Shown here: piece after piece, positions 1 to 8,978 of the stretch
How positions within the stretch are numbered: position 1 is the stretch's first letter
How the letters are laid out: the number at the start of each line of letters is the position of its first letter
Assembly (NCBI RefSeq): GCF_042646425.1
Contig: NZ_JBHRTR010000028.1
Location: 496,001 to 560,000 of the forward strand
DNA length: 64,000 nucleotides
From: Marinibaculum pumilum
GTDB taxonomy: Bacteria; Pseudomonadota; Alphaproteobacteria; Ferrovibrionales; Ferrovibrionaceae
Direction: 5' to 3'
Program-made: the position numbers and the translations under genes
The notes under the pieces: model-generated
What the model saw: the letters and a program-made list of their open reading frames with translations, nothing else
Told to the model about the DNA's origin: nothing
Database searches by the model: none

Positions 1-187
1 CTTCCGCCAGCTGGCGGCCGATGGCGTCGGGGCCCTGGGAGTTCGGGAACTGCCTGTACAGGGTCATGAAGGGGGCCGGCGTCACATAGCCGTCCTCGGC
101 CGCCGATGGCGCGGGGGACAGGGCGGCGGTGATGACCAAGGGGGTGGCGACCAGGGCAGCGGCGGCCAGCATCGGGAGGCGCATCAT
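1..187 (-). CDS. Secreted protein of unknown function (N-terminal part only, cut by window edge)
   Basis: The reverse strand opens with two adjacent ATG codons at 187 and 184 and runs without a stop to the left edge, giving 62 residues. The N-terminus MMRLPMLAAAALVATPLV continues into an Ala-rich hydrophobic stretch ending PAPSAAEDGY, a typical Sec signal peptide with a likely cut after the SAA. The mature start is EDGYVTPAPFMTLYRQFPNS. I do not recognise the family from so short a piece. It lies downstream of, and in the same direction as, the CoA-transferase gene, with a 63-bp gap, so co-transcription is possible. The existence of a gene is well supported by the signal peptide; its function is not. 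Confidence 0.6.
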   Translation of the reverse strand, partial: MMRLPMLAAAALVATPLVITAALSPAPSAAEDGYVTPAPFMTLYRQFPNSQGPDAIGRQLAE

Positions 188-250
188 GGAAATTCCCCGG
201 AGAGCGAAGCGGAGCCTTCTGTCTACGGCGTTTCGGCCAGCGACGTCATC

Positions 251-1492
251 TCAGGCCTGGCTCGGCTCTGTGGCGGCGGCACCGCCGCTCCAGGGCGAAC
301 GGCCCGCGGCCAGGGCGGCCCGGATCGCCGGCCCGTCGGCATCCAGCTGCGGCGCCGGTCGCGGTTCCGGCCGCGCTGCGCCGTCCACCCAGATAGGCGG
401 CATCACGGTGCGGGCCACGGCCGATCCCTGCGGCGCGGCGGCGATCGCGCCGCAGGCGACGGATTGCGGGCTCTCGGCGGCCTGCTCGGTGCTCAGCACC
501 GGCCCGGCGGAGAGCTGCGCGGCCTGCAGCCGCGCCGCCCAGTCCGGCCAGCTGCGGGTCGCGAAGACCTCGTCCAGCAGGGCGGTCAGCGCGGCGGCAT
601 GGGCGGCACGGCCCTCCGCGGTGGCAAAGCGCGGGTCGGCGGCCCAGTCCGGGCGCTCGATCACCTGCAAGAGCCGCTGCCAGTCGCGCTCCGGCTCCAC
701 GCCGGTCAGCATGAACCAGTTGCCGTCGGCGCCGCGGTAGATGTTGACAAGAACGGTGAAGGGCGCCTGCCTGTCGCGCCGCGGTGGCACCTCTGCACCG
801 GCCAGGGCGCCCTGCGCCAGGATCGCGTTCGACCACAGCCCGTTCGCCAGCAGCGAGGTATGGACATGCCGGCCGCGGCCGCTGCGCTGCCGGTCGTACA
901 GTGCCAGCATGATGGCGCCGAACAGGGCGATGGCGGTGGGATGGTCGCCCTGTCCCGGCACCGACATGGCCGGCGCAGCCTCCGGCGCGGAGCGCAGCTG
1001 GTGCATCAGGCCGGACCGCGCCCAGAGGCTGGAGGCGTCGAAGGCGGTGCCGTCGGCATCCGGCCCGGTCTCGCCGAAGGCCGTCAGGGAGGCATAGATC
1101 AGCCGTTTGTTGCGGGCGGAGACCGCCTCCCAGGTCAGGCCCATGCGGCGCCGTGCCGGCAGCGGCTGGTTGGTCAGGAAGATGTCGGCGGTTTCGATCA
1201 GGCGGTCCAGGACGGCGCGGTCTGCCGCGGCCTTCAGGTCCAGCACCAGGCTGCGCTTGCCGCGGCTGTCCAGGTCCCAGAGGCTGTCGAAGCCGGGCTC
1301 CGGCATGCCCGGCAGCTGGTGCAGCCGGCGATAGCCGTCGCCGCCGGGCGGCTCCACCTTGATCACTTCCGCGCCGTGGTCGGCCAGCACCAGGGCGGCG
1401 GCCGGACCGGCGACGAAGCTGGCCATGTCGATCACCCTGATGCCGTCCAGGATCGGCCGTCCGCCGTCCGTCGCGTCCCGTTGCAGGCTCAC
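251..1492 (-). CDS. CaiB/BaiF (family III) CoA-transferase
   Basis: This 413-aa protein has the usual length and layout of family III CoA-transferases, which move CoA between organic acids through an aspartyl-CoA thioester. It starts with ILDGIRVIDMASFVAGP and LADHGAEVIKVEPPGGD, the conserved nucleotide-fold opening. FDASSLWARSGLM places the probable catalytic Asp at residue 152. The C-terminal VLSTEQA region also fits. The chosen ATG at 1492 gives a normal N-terminus; an upstream in-frame extension exists only in another, poorer frame. The gene is divergent from the MHYT kinase. The acid substrate cannot be read from sequence; a formyl-, carnitine- or racemase-type role are alternatives in this family. 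Confidence 0.9.
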   Translation of the reverse strand: MSLQRDATDGGRPILDGIRVIDMASFVAGPAAALVLADHGAEVIKVEPPGGDGYRRLHQLPGMPEPGFDSLWDLDSRGKRSLVLDLKAAADRAVLDRLIETADIFLTNQPLPARRRMGLTWEAVSARNKRLIYASLTAFGETGPDADGTAFDASSLWARSGLMHQLRSAPEAAPAMSVPGQGDHPTAIALFGAIMLALYDRQRSGRGRHVHTSLLANGLWSNAILAQGALAGAEVPPRRDRQAPFTVLVNIYRGADGNWFMLTGVEPERDWQRLLQVIERPDWAADPRFATAEGRAAHAAALTALLDEVFATRSWPDWAARLQAAQLSAGPVLSTEQAAESPQSVACGAIAAAPQGSAVARTVMPPIWVDGAARPEPRPAPQLDADGPAIRAALAAGRSPWSGGAAATEPSQA

Positions 1493-1608
1493 CTCGTCCC
1501 TCCCCCACGGTTTCCGCCGGTCGCAGCCGGCCTCCTTGCGGCAGAGCCTAGCGAAGCCGCGCCGCCACGTCAGGATTCTCGTTTCGGGACGCCGAATCGG
1601 CCTGTAAG

Positions 1609-1637
1609 TTGCGTAGGGAAATCTTTACGATTGTATA
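1609..1637 (+). promoter_or_regulatory. Candidate sigma-70-type promoter for the MHYT kinase operon
   Basis: In the 286-bp divergent gap between the CoA-transferase and kinase genes the sequence becomes locally AT-richer. TTGCGT at 1609-1614 and TGTATA at 1632-1637 are 17 bp apart, a good -35/-10 arrangement, about 140 bp before the kinase ATG. Pattern match only; no start site is known. Confidence 0.35.
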
Positions 1638-1778
1638 GCATTCTCAGCCGTCACCCCGGGACGGCGGCGTACCGGTGGCCTGGACGGGTTTGTCATCGCG
1701 CCCCCGCCTGCCGCTGTCAGAGACGCACGACTTTCGCGCACGCGCCCATCGCCGCCGGGTGGGGAACGGGATCGCTCG

Positions 1779-4700
1779 ATGGATTTCCTGCTCGACGAAG
1801 CCTTTCATCCTCTGCCGTCCAGCATCCTGGTGGGACGCGATACCTATATCGCCAGCTACGACCTGAACCTTGTCGCGCTGTCGGTGGTCATCGCCACCCT
1901 GGCCGGGATGGTCGCGCTGACAATCGGAGCACGGCTCACCCAGGTGGAAGGGCGCTGGCCGCGCTTCCTCTGGCTCGGGGCCGGCAGCACCGTCATGGCG
2001 GGCGGCATCTGGGCAATGCATTTCGTTGGCATGCTCGCCTTCTCCCTGCCCTGCGCCGTCAATTACGACCTGTCTGTCACCATGCTTTCGACGATCCCGG
2101 CATGGCTGGCGAGCTTCGCGGCCCTGGCCGTCAGCTCGCGCAGCGACAGCATGTCGAGCTGGCAGGTGGCCGTGGCCGGTTTGGTCATGGGGCTGGGCAT
2201 CGGCGCCATGCACTATACCGGCATGGCGGCGATGCGAATGGAGGCGATTCTCGTCTACGACCCGCTCCTCGTCCTGGTCTCGGTCGCCGTGGCAGGAGGC
2301 CTCGCCTGTGCCTCCCTGGCCCTGAACGTCCGCCTGGTCTCCGGCGAGCGGCGGACCCGCATCTTCGACCAGCGCCGGCTGCCCGCCGCGCTGTTCATGG
2401 GCATCGCCGTCGCCGGCATGCACTATACGGCAATGGCGGCGGCGATCTTCGTGCCCGATCCGAGCCCTTCGGGCGACCCGCTCTCCGTCTCTCCGGATCT
2501 GCTCGCCCTGCTGATCACGGTGGTCACGACGGCGGTGATCGCCGCCACCCTGGCGATCGTGTTCGGCAGCGTTCAGCGGGAGACGGCGGGCATCCTGCGC
2601 GAGGCGGTACGTAGCCGCGAGGCGGCCGAGATGGCGGCCGAGGAACGCGGCAAGCGCCTGCAGGCGATCCTGGACAATCTGGCAGAAGGCATCGTCTCGA
2701 TCTCGGAGGATGGCCGGATCCTGCACTGGAGTCCGTCGGCGGAACGCCTGTTCGGCTACACGGCGGCGGAGGTGGAAGGGCGGAACGTCGCCTGCCTGAT
2801 GCCGGAACCCTATGCCAGCCAGCATGACGGCTACCTTGCCGCCTATTGGCAGACCGGGGTGGCCAATGTCATCGGCCGCGGCCGGAAGGTGGCGGGCCGG
2901 CGCAAGGACGGCAGCGTCTTTCCGCTCTACCTGGCGGTCGGCCGGGCGGACCTGGAGACCGGCACGGTCTTCACCGGGATCCTGCGCGACCTCTCCGCGG
3001 AGGAGGCGGCGCAGGCGGAGGTGCGAACCAAGCAGCACCAGCTTCGCGTGGCGCTGGACAGCATGGCCGACGGGTTGTGCATGGTCGACGTCGACGGGCG
3101 GATCGTCGTCGCCAACGACACCTTCGCCGACCTTATGGGCGTGGCGCCGGAAAGCCTGATGCGCGGCGCACAGAGCGTGTATCCGGTCAGCGACCTGGAG
3201 AACCGCTTCGAGACGGTGGAGCTGACCATCGGCCGGCAATCGATCGAGCTTCAGATCACGCCCACCGACGATGGCGGCCATGTCCTGCTCGCGCATGACA
3301 TCAGCCAGCGCAAGCAGACGGAGCAGGACCTGCGCTCCGCCCGCGACCGGGCCGAACTGGCGACCCGGGCAAAGAGCGCCTTCCTGGCCAATATGAGCCA
3401 TGAGATCCGCACGCCGATGAACTCCGTGCTGGGCTTCATCTCGCTGACACTGGAGGAGACGGGCCTGTCGGCGGAGGTGCGCCGCCACCTGAAGGTGGCG
3501 GACCGGTCCGCGCGCGCGCTGCTGCAGATCATCAACGACATCCTCGACGTCAGCAAACTGGAGAGCGGCGCCGTCGTGCTGGAACTGATGCCGGTCTCTG
3601 TCTCGGAATGCCTGCGCGGCGTGCAGGACCTGCTGGCGCTGAAGGCGCGTGAGAAGGGACTGGAGCTGTCGCTGGAGATCGACCCCGCTGTGCCGGAATG
3701 GGTCAGCGGCGACCCGACCCGGCTGCGGCAGATCCTGCTGAACATCGTCGGCAACGCGGTCAAGTTCACCGACCGCGGGTCGGTTCAGGTTTCGGTCACC
3801 CTGGAACCTGCCGGGGCGGACGACGACGCAACCGCCGGCCTGCGCTTCGCCGTCGCCGATACCGGCCCCGGCATCGCCCCGGACCGCCTGGACAGCATTT
3901 TCGAACCGTTCTCGCAGGAGGACGAGAGCACGACCCGGCGGTTCGGCGGATCGGGCCTGGGCACCACCATCTGCCGCCAGCTGGTGGACCTGATGGGCGG
4001 CCGGATCTGGGCGGAGAACCGGCCCGGCGGCGGCGCCCTGTTCACCTTCGTCCTGCCGCTGCAGCCCTCGGCGCCGCCTGTGGCACCGACCTGGATGACG
4101 CAGCGGGCGGCGGTGCGGCGCACTTTCCGCATCCTGGTGGTCGAGGATGTCGCCGAAAACCGGCTGCTCTTGGAATTGCGGCTGCGGCGGCTGGGCCATC
4201 AGGTCTTCCTGGCTGAGAACGGCGCCGAGGGGCTGGCGATGTTTTCCACCTTGGCGCCTGACATCGTGCTTATGGACGTGCACATGCCGGTGATGGACGG
4301 GCTGGCCGCCACCGCCGCCATCCGCCGTGCCGAGGCCGCCGGGCAGGTGGCGGGCGACGGCGACGAAGGCCCGCAGGACAGCACGCCGATCATCGCGCTG
4401 ACGGCCTCCGTGATGGAGGAGGACCAGGCACAGTGCCTGGCGGCAGGCATGGATGTCGTGGTGGCGAAGCCGGTAGATTTCCCCACCCTGATCCGGCAGA
4501 TGGAACGTCTGGCCCTGCCCGAGCGGGGGCAGGCGGAATCTTCCCTGCCACCCGCGGAGCAGGCGGCACCTGCGCAGCCCGTAGCGGTGCCGCCGGAGCT
4601 GCAGGTGCTGGAAGAGGTCGCCGACCTGCCGGCCGGCATGCGCGCATGGCAGAGCAGCACGGCCTATGCCGATGCGCTCCAGGGCTTTGCCGGCCGCGTC

Positions 4701-5201
4701 GATGACTGGCAGATGGTGGCGCGGGCGACCGATGACCGGGACTTCCGATCCGCCCGGGCGGTCCTGCATACGCTCAAGGGCCTGGCCGGCAACCTGGCGC
4801 TGACGACGGTCGCCGATATTGCCAACCGCTTCGGTGCGCTGCTCAAGGGTTGCGCAGACGGCGACCCGGTGCCCGAGGAAGCGGCCGGCCTGCAGGAGGA
4901 ACTGCGCTTGGCACTGACGGCTGTCGGGCAGGCGCTGCGGCGGCTGAAAAGGCCACAGGTGGAACCGGACCGGACGGACGCAGCCGGTCAGCAGCCGGAC
5001 ATCGCCACCGCCCTGGAGGATCTGATGGCCGCACTGGGCAACGACAATCCCGATCCGGTCGAGCGTGAGCTGGCGCGGATGGAAGGCATCCTGCCCCCCG
5101 GCGTCCTGGACCCGGTGGCGCGGGCTGTCGAAGAATTCGATTTCGAGCTGGCGCGCGAACGGCTGCGCGAGCTGATGGATGCGGAAGGAGTCATGCCGTG
5201 A
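1779..5201 (+). CDS. MHYT-PAS hybrid histidine kinase with receiver and Hpt domains
   Basis: This 1140-aa membrane sensor contains a full internal phosphorelay. The N-terminal ~250 residues form an MHYT integral-membrane sensor with the signature repeated three times (AMHFVGM, AMHYTGM, GMHYTAM), proposed in the family to bind metal and sense diatomic gases. One or two PAS domains follow (about 290-510; GYTAAEVEGRNVACLMPEPY is clear). The HisKA motif FLANMSHEIRTPMN places the phospho-His at 541, and the ATPase N-box is LLNIVGNAVKFT. A receiver follows with phospho-Asp 833 in IVLMDVHMPVMDG. A C-terminal Hpt domain has His997 in AVLHTLKGLAGN. Its stop overlaps the start of the HD-GYP regulator by four bases, so that protein is the likely output partner. 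The input signal is unknown. Confidence 0.95.
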   Translation: MDFLLDEAFHPLPSSILVGRDTYIASYDLNLVALSVVIATLAGMVALTIGARLTQVEGRWPRFLWLGAGSTVMAGGIWAMHFVGMLAFSLPCAVNYDLSVTMLSTIPAWLASFAALAVSSRSDSMSSWQVAVAGLVMGLGIGAMHYTGMAAMRMEAILVYDPLLVLVSVAVAGGLACASLALNVRLVSGERRTRIFDQRRLPAALFMGIAVAGMHYTAMAAAIFVPDPSPSGDPLSVSPDLLALLITVVTTAVIAATLAIVFGSVQRETAGILREAVRSREAAEMAAEERGKRLQAILDNLAEGIVSISEDGRILHWSPSAERLFGYTAAEVEGRNVACLMPEPYASQHDGYLAAYWQTGVANVIGRGRKVAGRRKDGSVFPLYLAVGRADLETGTVFTGILRDLSAEEAAQAEVRTKQHQLRVALDSMADGLCMVDVDGRIVVANDTFADLMGVAPESLMRGAQSVYPVSDLENRFETVELTIGRQSIELQITPTDDGGHVLLAHDISQRKQTEQDLRSARDRAELATRAKSAFLANMSHEIRTPMNSVLGFISLTLEETGLSAEVRRHLKVADRSARALLQIINDILDVSKLESGAVVLELMPVSVSECLRGVQDLLALKAREKGLELSLEIDPAVPEWVSGDPTRLRQILLNIVGNAVKFTDRGSVQVSVTLEPAGADDDATAGLRFAVADTGPGIAPDRLDSIFEPFSQEDESTTRRFGGSGLGTTICRQLVDLMGGRIWAENRPGGGALFTFVLPLQPSAPPVAPTWMTQRAAVRRTFRILVVEDVAENRLLLELRLRRLGHQVFLAENGAEGLAMFSTLAPDIVLMDVHMPVMDGLAATAAIRRAEAAGQVAGDGDEGPQDSTPIIALTASVMEEDQAQCLAAGMDVVVAKPVDFPTLIRQMERLALPERGQAESSLPPAEQAAPAQPVAVPPELQVLEEVADLPAGMRAWQSSTAYADALQGFAGRVDDWQMVARATDDRDFRSARAVLHTLKGLAGNLALTTVADIANRFGALLKGCADGDPVPEEAAGLQEELRLALTAVGQALRRLKRPQVEPDRTDAAGQQPDIATALEDLMAALGNDNPDPVERELARMEGILPPGVLDPVARAVEEFDFELARERLRELMDAEGVMP

Positions 5202-6322
5202 CAGCGGAGTCTGGCAAGAGCGGCGAGGCGGGCGGTCCGGAACCGGCAATGCAGCCGCCGCCGGCCTGGAAAGTGCTGGTGGTCGACGACGAGCCGGCGA
5301 ATCTCAGCCTTATGCGGTCGATCCTGAAGGACGAATTCGACCTATGCTTTGCCCGCTCCGGTGCTGGCGCGCTCGATGCGGTGCAGCGGCACAATCCCGA
5401 CCTTGTCCTGCTCGACGTCATGATGCCGGACATGGACGGCCACGAGGTCTGCCGCCGCCTGAAGGCGGATCCGGGCACTGCCGGCATCCCCGTGATCTTC
5501 GTGACCGCCATGGTCGACACCGATGACGAGGCGACCGGTTTCCAGGTCGGCGCCGTCGACTATCTGCGCAAGCCGGTGGTGCGCAGCCTGGTGCTGGCGC
5601 GGACCCGCACGCACCTGGCCCTGGCCCACCAGCGCAAGGAAACCGAACGCCAGGTCTTCATCCGCACGCAGGAACTGGAGCAGGCGCAGAACGACGCGAT
5701 CCACATGCTGGGCCGGGCCGGCCATTTCAACGACACCGATACCGGTCTGCATATCTGGCGCATGGCGGACTATGCACGCGCGCTGGCGCAGGCGGCGGGA
5801 TGGCCGGTCACCCGCGCCAACGACCTGATGCAGGCCGCGCCGATGCACGACACCGGCAAGATCGGCATTCCCGACGCGATCCTGAAGAAGCCGGGCCCGC
5901 TGGACGCCGAGGAATGGGGGATCATGCGCACCCATTGCGAGATCGGCCATGGCATCCTGTCGGTCGGCCGCTCGCCGTTGTTCCACCTGGCCGCGGAGAT
6001 CGCCCGCTATCACCACGAAAAGTGGGACGGCTCCGGCTATCCAAGCCGGCTGCGCGGCGAGGCGATCCCGGAAAGTGCCCGCATCGTCGCGATCGCCGAT
6101 GTCTTCGACGCGCTGACCATGAAGCGGCCCTACAAGGAGGCGTGGGATGTCGACCGCGCCCTGTTCGTCCTGAAGGACGGCGCCGGCGCCCACTTCGATC
6201 CCCGCCTTATCGAGCTGTTCATCGAGATCCTGCCCACGATCCTGGAGATCAAGGCGCACTGGGACCAGCGCGAGGCGGCGGCAGCGGACGAGGACGCGCT
6301 GTTCGCCACCGCCGCCGACTGA
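5198..6322 (+). CDS. Response regulator with HD-GYP c-di-GMP phosphodiesterase output (RpfG-like)
   Basis: The 374-aa protein has an N-terminal receiver (about 25-140; acidic pair at 30-31, phospho-Asp 73 in LVLLDVMMPDMDG, Lys125) and an HD-GYP domain (about 165-350). MHDTGKIGIPD holds the HD pair H217/D218 and HHEKWDGSGYP (272-282) is the GYP signature, so the metal-site motifs look intact and c-di-GMP hydrolysis is expected. The start is GTG at 5198, overlapping the kinase stop as GTGA, with GGAAGGAG seven bases upstream. Translational coupling to the hybrid kinase argues that the pair is one pathway converting an MHYT-sensed signal into a fall in c-di-GMP. Confidence 0.95.
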   Translation: MTAESGKSGEAGGPEPAMQPPPAWKVLVVDDEPANLSLMRSILKDEFDLCFARSGAGALDAVQRHNPDLVLLDVMMPDMDGHEVCRRLKADPGTAGIPVIFVTAMVDTDDEATGFQVGAVDYLRKPVVRSLVLARTRTHLALAHQRKETERQVFIRTQELEQAQNDAIHMLGRAGHFNDTDTGLHIWRMADYARALAQAAGWPVTRANDLMQAAPMHDTGKIGIPDAILKKPGPLDAEEWGIMRTHCEIGHGILSVGRSPLFHLAAEIARYHHEKWDGSGYPSRLRGEAIPESARIVAIADVFDALTMKRPYKEAWDVDRALFVLKDGAGAHFDPRLIELFIEILPTILEIKAHWDQREAAAADEDALFATAAD

Positions 6323-6350
6323 GCCGGCGCGCCGGCCGCGCGGCGGCTCA
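6320..6350. terminator. Palindrome spanning two convergent stop codons
   Basis: The 25-bp gap between the convergent HD-GYP and amidohydrolase genes contains the perfect palindrome GCCGGCGCGCCGGC (6323-6336), nested in a wider inverted repeat TGAGCCG/CGGCTCA (6320-6326 and 6344-6350) whose ends are the two stop codons. It could work as a bidirectional terminator, but no T-run follows on either strand. Confidence 0.4.
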
Positions 6351-7367
6351 GCCGCCCAGGAACCGCGCTGCGTTCTGCGACATCAGCAGCGCGCGCAGCC
6401 GGTCGTCCGGGCCGATCGCATCGATGGCGCCGACCGGATCCTTCTCCTCGATGGAGAAGGGGAAGTCGGTGCCGATGCACAGCTGCGTCTCGCCGAACCG
6501 TTCCAGCAGGAAGCGCAGGGTGGGGGCGTCGTAGACCAGGGTGTCGTAGAACAGCCGCCGGGCATGTTCCGCGGGCGTGCCGCCGGCGATCTCCGCCACC
6601 TGCGGCAGCATCGGCCAGCCCTGCATCAGCCGCGGCAGGACCAGGCCGAAGACGCCGCCGCCATGGCTGAAGGCGAGCCGCAGACGCGGAAACCGCGCCA
6701 GGGTCCCGCCGGTGATCAGGGAGACGATCGCGAAGGCGGTCTCGCAGGGAAAGCCGACCATCGCCATCAGGCTCTTCGGGCCGATCAGCCGTTCCGCGCC
6801 GGTGGGATGCAGGGCATGGACGAAGATCGCGGCGCCGGTCTCCTGCGCGGCGGCATAGAAGGGGTCGAAGCGGGCATCGCCGATCGGCACGCCGTTGACG
6901 TTGGTCCCGATCTCCACCCCCCGGAAACGCCCCGTCGCCATCAGCCGCTCCAGCTCCCGCGCAGCCAGCTCCGGGTCCTGCAGCGGCACCATGCCCAGGC
7001 CGGTGAAGCGGTCCGGCGCCTGGTCCACCATCGCCGCGATGGTGCCGTTGACATGGGCGCCGAAGGCGGCGGCATCCTCCGCCGAGAACCAGTAGGACAG
7101 CAGCTCCGGCATCGGCGACAGCGCCTGGCGCGCGATCCCGCATTCGGTCATCGCGTCCAGCCGGCGCGCCACGTCCCAGGACCGGTCGTCGACGGTCCGG
7201 AACAGCTTGCCGTCGATCATCACATTGCGGTGGTGGCAGTCATGGCCCGCCGCCATGGACGGCCAGCGGCTCTCGCCGCAGCGGCCGGCATAGGCGGGGA
7301 AATCGCCCGGAACTACGTGGGTATGGATGTCCGTCCCCGACATCGGGGCTGTCATCGGGGCTGTCAT
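6348..7367 (-). CDS. Amidohydrolase-family (ACMSD-like) hydrolase or decarboxylase
   Basis: The protein is an amidohydrolase_2 TIM barrel of the aminocarboxymuconate-semialdehyde decarboxylase type. The metal-binding DIHTHVVP comes right after the start, IFVHALHPTGAERL and FSHGGGVFG supply further His ligands, and CIGTDFPF holds the catalytic Asp. The first 8 residues come from two 12-bp tandem repeats, so three in-frame ATGs (7367, 7355, 7343) are possible; the last gives MSGTDIHTH, closest to the usual family start. It is divergent from the CMD/SDR/acyl-CoA synthetase genes. A role in degradation of an aromatic or related acid is inferred from context; substrate unknown. Confidence 0.85.
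   Translation of the reverse strand: MTAPMTAPMSGTDIHTHVVPGDFPAYAGRCGESRWPSMAAGHDCHHRNVMIDGKLFRTVDDRSWDVARRLDAMTECGIARQALSPMPELLSYWFSAEDAAAFGAHVNGTIAAMVDQAPDRFTGLGMVPLQDPELAARELERLMATGRFRGVEIGTNVNGVPIGDARFDPFYAAAQETGAAIFVHALHPTGAERLIGPKSLMAMVGFPCETAFAIVSLITGGTLARFPRLRLAFSHGGGVFGLVLPRLMQGWPMLPQVAEIAGGTPAEHARRLFYDTLVYDAPTLRFLLERFGETQLCIGTDFPFSIEEKDPVGAIDAIGPDDRLRALLMSQNAARFLGG
7341..7367 (-). repeat. 12-bp tandem repeat that multiplies the start codon
   Basis: The unit CATCGGGGCTGT occurs exactly twice (7341-7352, 7353-7364), followed by a third CAT. On the coding strand each unit adds ATG plus three codons (Met-Thr-Ala-Pro), so the amidohydrolase reading frame has three start codons 12 bp apart. 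Confidence 0.8.
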
Positions 7368-7498
7368 GTGCGCGTTTCGCTCCCGGTCCTTTTCGTTGCT
7401 CGGCTAGGATCGCCGCCCGGCGCAGTGGACGCCCGTTCCGGACGCACCGCAAGCGCGGCCGGCGCGACCGTCCCGCCGGCACCAGAAGGAGGAATGCC

Positions 7499-8077
7499 AT
7501 GTCACGCCTGCCGCCGCTCTCGCCCGACCGGATGACCCCGCCGCAGAAGGCGGTCCATGACGCCATCGTCAGCGGCCCGCGCGGCGCGGTGCAGGGGCCG
7601 TTCGCCGCCTGGCTCCGCAGCCCGGAGATGGCGGACCCGGCGCAGCGGCTCGGCGCGTTCTGCCGCTTCGGCAGCACCTTTCCGCCACGGCTCTCCGAAC
7701 TCGCCATTCTGCTCACCGCGCGTCACTGGACCGCCCAGTTCGAATGGTGGGCCCATGCCCGGATGGCGCGCGACGGCGGCCTGGGGGATGCGGTGATCGA
7801 CGCGATCCGGGAGGGCCGCCGGCCGGCGGAGATGCAGGAGGACGAGGCGGCGGTCCACGACTTCTGCGCCTCGGCCCTGCGCGACGGCCGGGTGGCGGAG
7901 GCCCCCTATCGCCGGGTGATCGCGCTGTTCGGCGAGCGCGGCGCCGTCGAGCTGGTCGGTATCATCGGCTATTACTGCATGGTCTCCCTGACCCTCAACG
8001 TGTTCGAGGTGCCGGTGCCAGACGGCAGCCGGCCGCTGGCACCCCCGGCCTCGCCTCGCGCGGGCGAATCGGGCTGA
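7499..8077 (+). CDS. Carboxymuconolactone decarboxylase (CMD)-family protein
   Basis: A 192-aa protein with one AhpD/CMD-like helical domain: RLSELAILLTARHWTAQFEWWAHARMA is the conserved core helix pair, with E and H residues where the CMD family places its proton relay. It lacks the CxxC of AhpD-type peroxidase partners, so a decarboxylase, lactonase or isomerase-like role is more likely than a redox one. The ATG at 7499 follows a strong AAGGAGGAA. It leads a cluster with an SDR and an acyl-CoA synthetase. Exact reaction unknown. Confidence 0.85.
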   Translation: MSRLPPLSPDRMTPPQKAVHDAIVSGPRGAVQGPFAAWLRSPEMADPAQRLGAFCRFGSTFPPRLSELAILLTARHWTAQFEWWAHARMARDGGLGDAVIDAIREGRRPAEMQEDEAAVHDFCASALRDGRVAEAPYRRVIALFGERGAVELVGIIGYYCMVSLTLNVFEVPVPDGSRPLAPPASPRAGESG

Positions 8078-8127
8078 ATGTCGGACCATTCCGCGGCAGC
8101 GGAAGCAGGGCGGGAGGAAAAGGCATC

Positions 8128-8916
8128 ATGTCAGTGAAGGACAAGGTCGCGATCGTCACCGGCGGCGGCACCGGCCTGGGAGCGGCGGTATCGACCCGCC
8201 TGGCGGCGGAGGGCGCTCGGGTGGCGGTGAACTATTCGCGCAGCGCGGCGGACGCCGAGGCCTGCTGCACCGCGATCGGCCATGCCGGCGGCGAAGCGGT
8301 GGCGATCCAGGCGGACGTCGCCAGCGATGCCGACTGCCGCCGGCTGGCGGCAGAGGCGCTGGAGCGCTGGGGCCGGATCGACATCCTGGTCAACAATGCG
8401 GGCATCACCCGCTTCGCCGACCAGGCCGATCTCGACGCCCTGGACGCGGAGGATTTCGTCGACATCTACCGGGTGAACGTGGTCGGCGCCTACCAGATGG
8501 TGCGGGCCTGCGCCCCGGCGATGCGGGCGGCGGGCAAGGGCGCGGTGGTCAACATCTCCTCCATCGCCGGGGTGACCGGGATCGGCTCGTCGATGGCCTA
8601 TGCCGCTTCCAAGGGCGCGCTGAACACGATGACCCTGTCGCTCGCCCGCTCCCTGGCGCCGGAGATCCGGGTGAATGCGGTCTGCCCCGGCTTCATCGGC
8701 ACCCGCTGGTTCGCCGACGAGCTGGGGCCGGAGCGCTATGCGGCGCGGGTGAAGCAGCAGGAGGAGACGACCCTGTTGCGCCGCGCCGGCAGGCCGGAGG
8801 ATATAGCGGTCGTCGTGCTCTTCTTCTGCGGCGAAGGCAGTGATCATATCACCGGGGAGACCCTGATGCCGGATGCCGGCCTGCATCTGGGCTTCGCCCC
8901 GCATGTTGCGCGCTGA
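8128..8916 (+). CDS. Short-chain dehydrogenase/reductase (SDR, FabG-like)
   Basis: Starting at ATG 8128, preceded by GGGAGG, the product is 262 aa, a classical SDR length. The cofactor motif VTGGGTGLG is near residues 10-18, NNAG follows RIDILV, and the catalytic SSIAG...YAASK gives Tyr158 and Lys162. NYSRSAADAEA after the second strand lacks the Asp typical of strict NAD enzymes and contains Arg/Ser, which hints at NADP(H). The frame is open upstream into the CMD gene, but the family N-terminus and RBS fix this start. It probably oxidises or reduces a hydroxyacyl intermediate together with the neighbouring synthetase. Confidence 0.9.
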   Translation: MSVKDKVAIVTGGGTGLGAAVSTRLAAEGARVAVNYSRSAADAEACCTAIGHAGGEAVAIQADVASDADCRRLAAEALERWGRIDILVNNAGITRFADQADLDALDAEDFVDIYRVNVVGAYQMVRACAPAMRAAGKGAVVNISSIAGVTGIGSSMAYAASKGALNTMTLSLARSLAPEIRVNAVCPGFIGTRWFADELGPERYAARVKQQEETTLLRRAGRPEDIAVVVLFFCGEGSDHITGETLMPDAGLHLGFAPHVAR

Positions 8917-8978
8917 GCGGGCGGGCCGAGCGGACACCGCAGGACAGCGCGACAGTAACGATGGGAGGAACGGGTAGG

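Noticed and set aside
1644..5249. Very long antisense open frame opposite the hybrid kinase, and similar long frames opposite ligD, Lon and PhnI
   Set aside because: High GC leaves antisense frames free of stops. Their translations are His/Arg/Gly-rich without family motifs, while the sense strand has complete domains.
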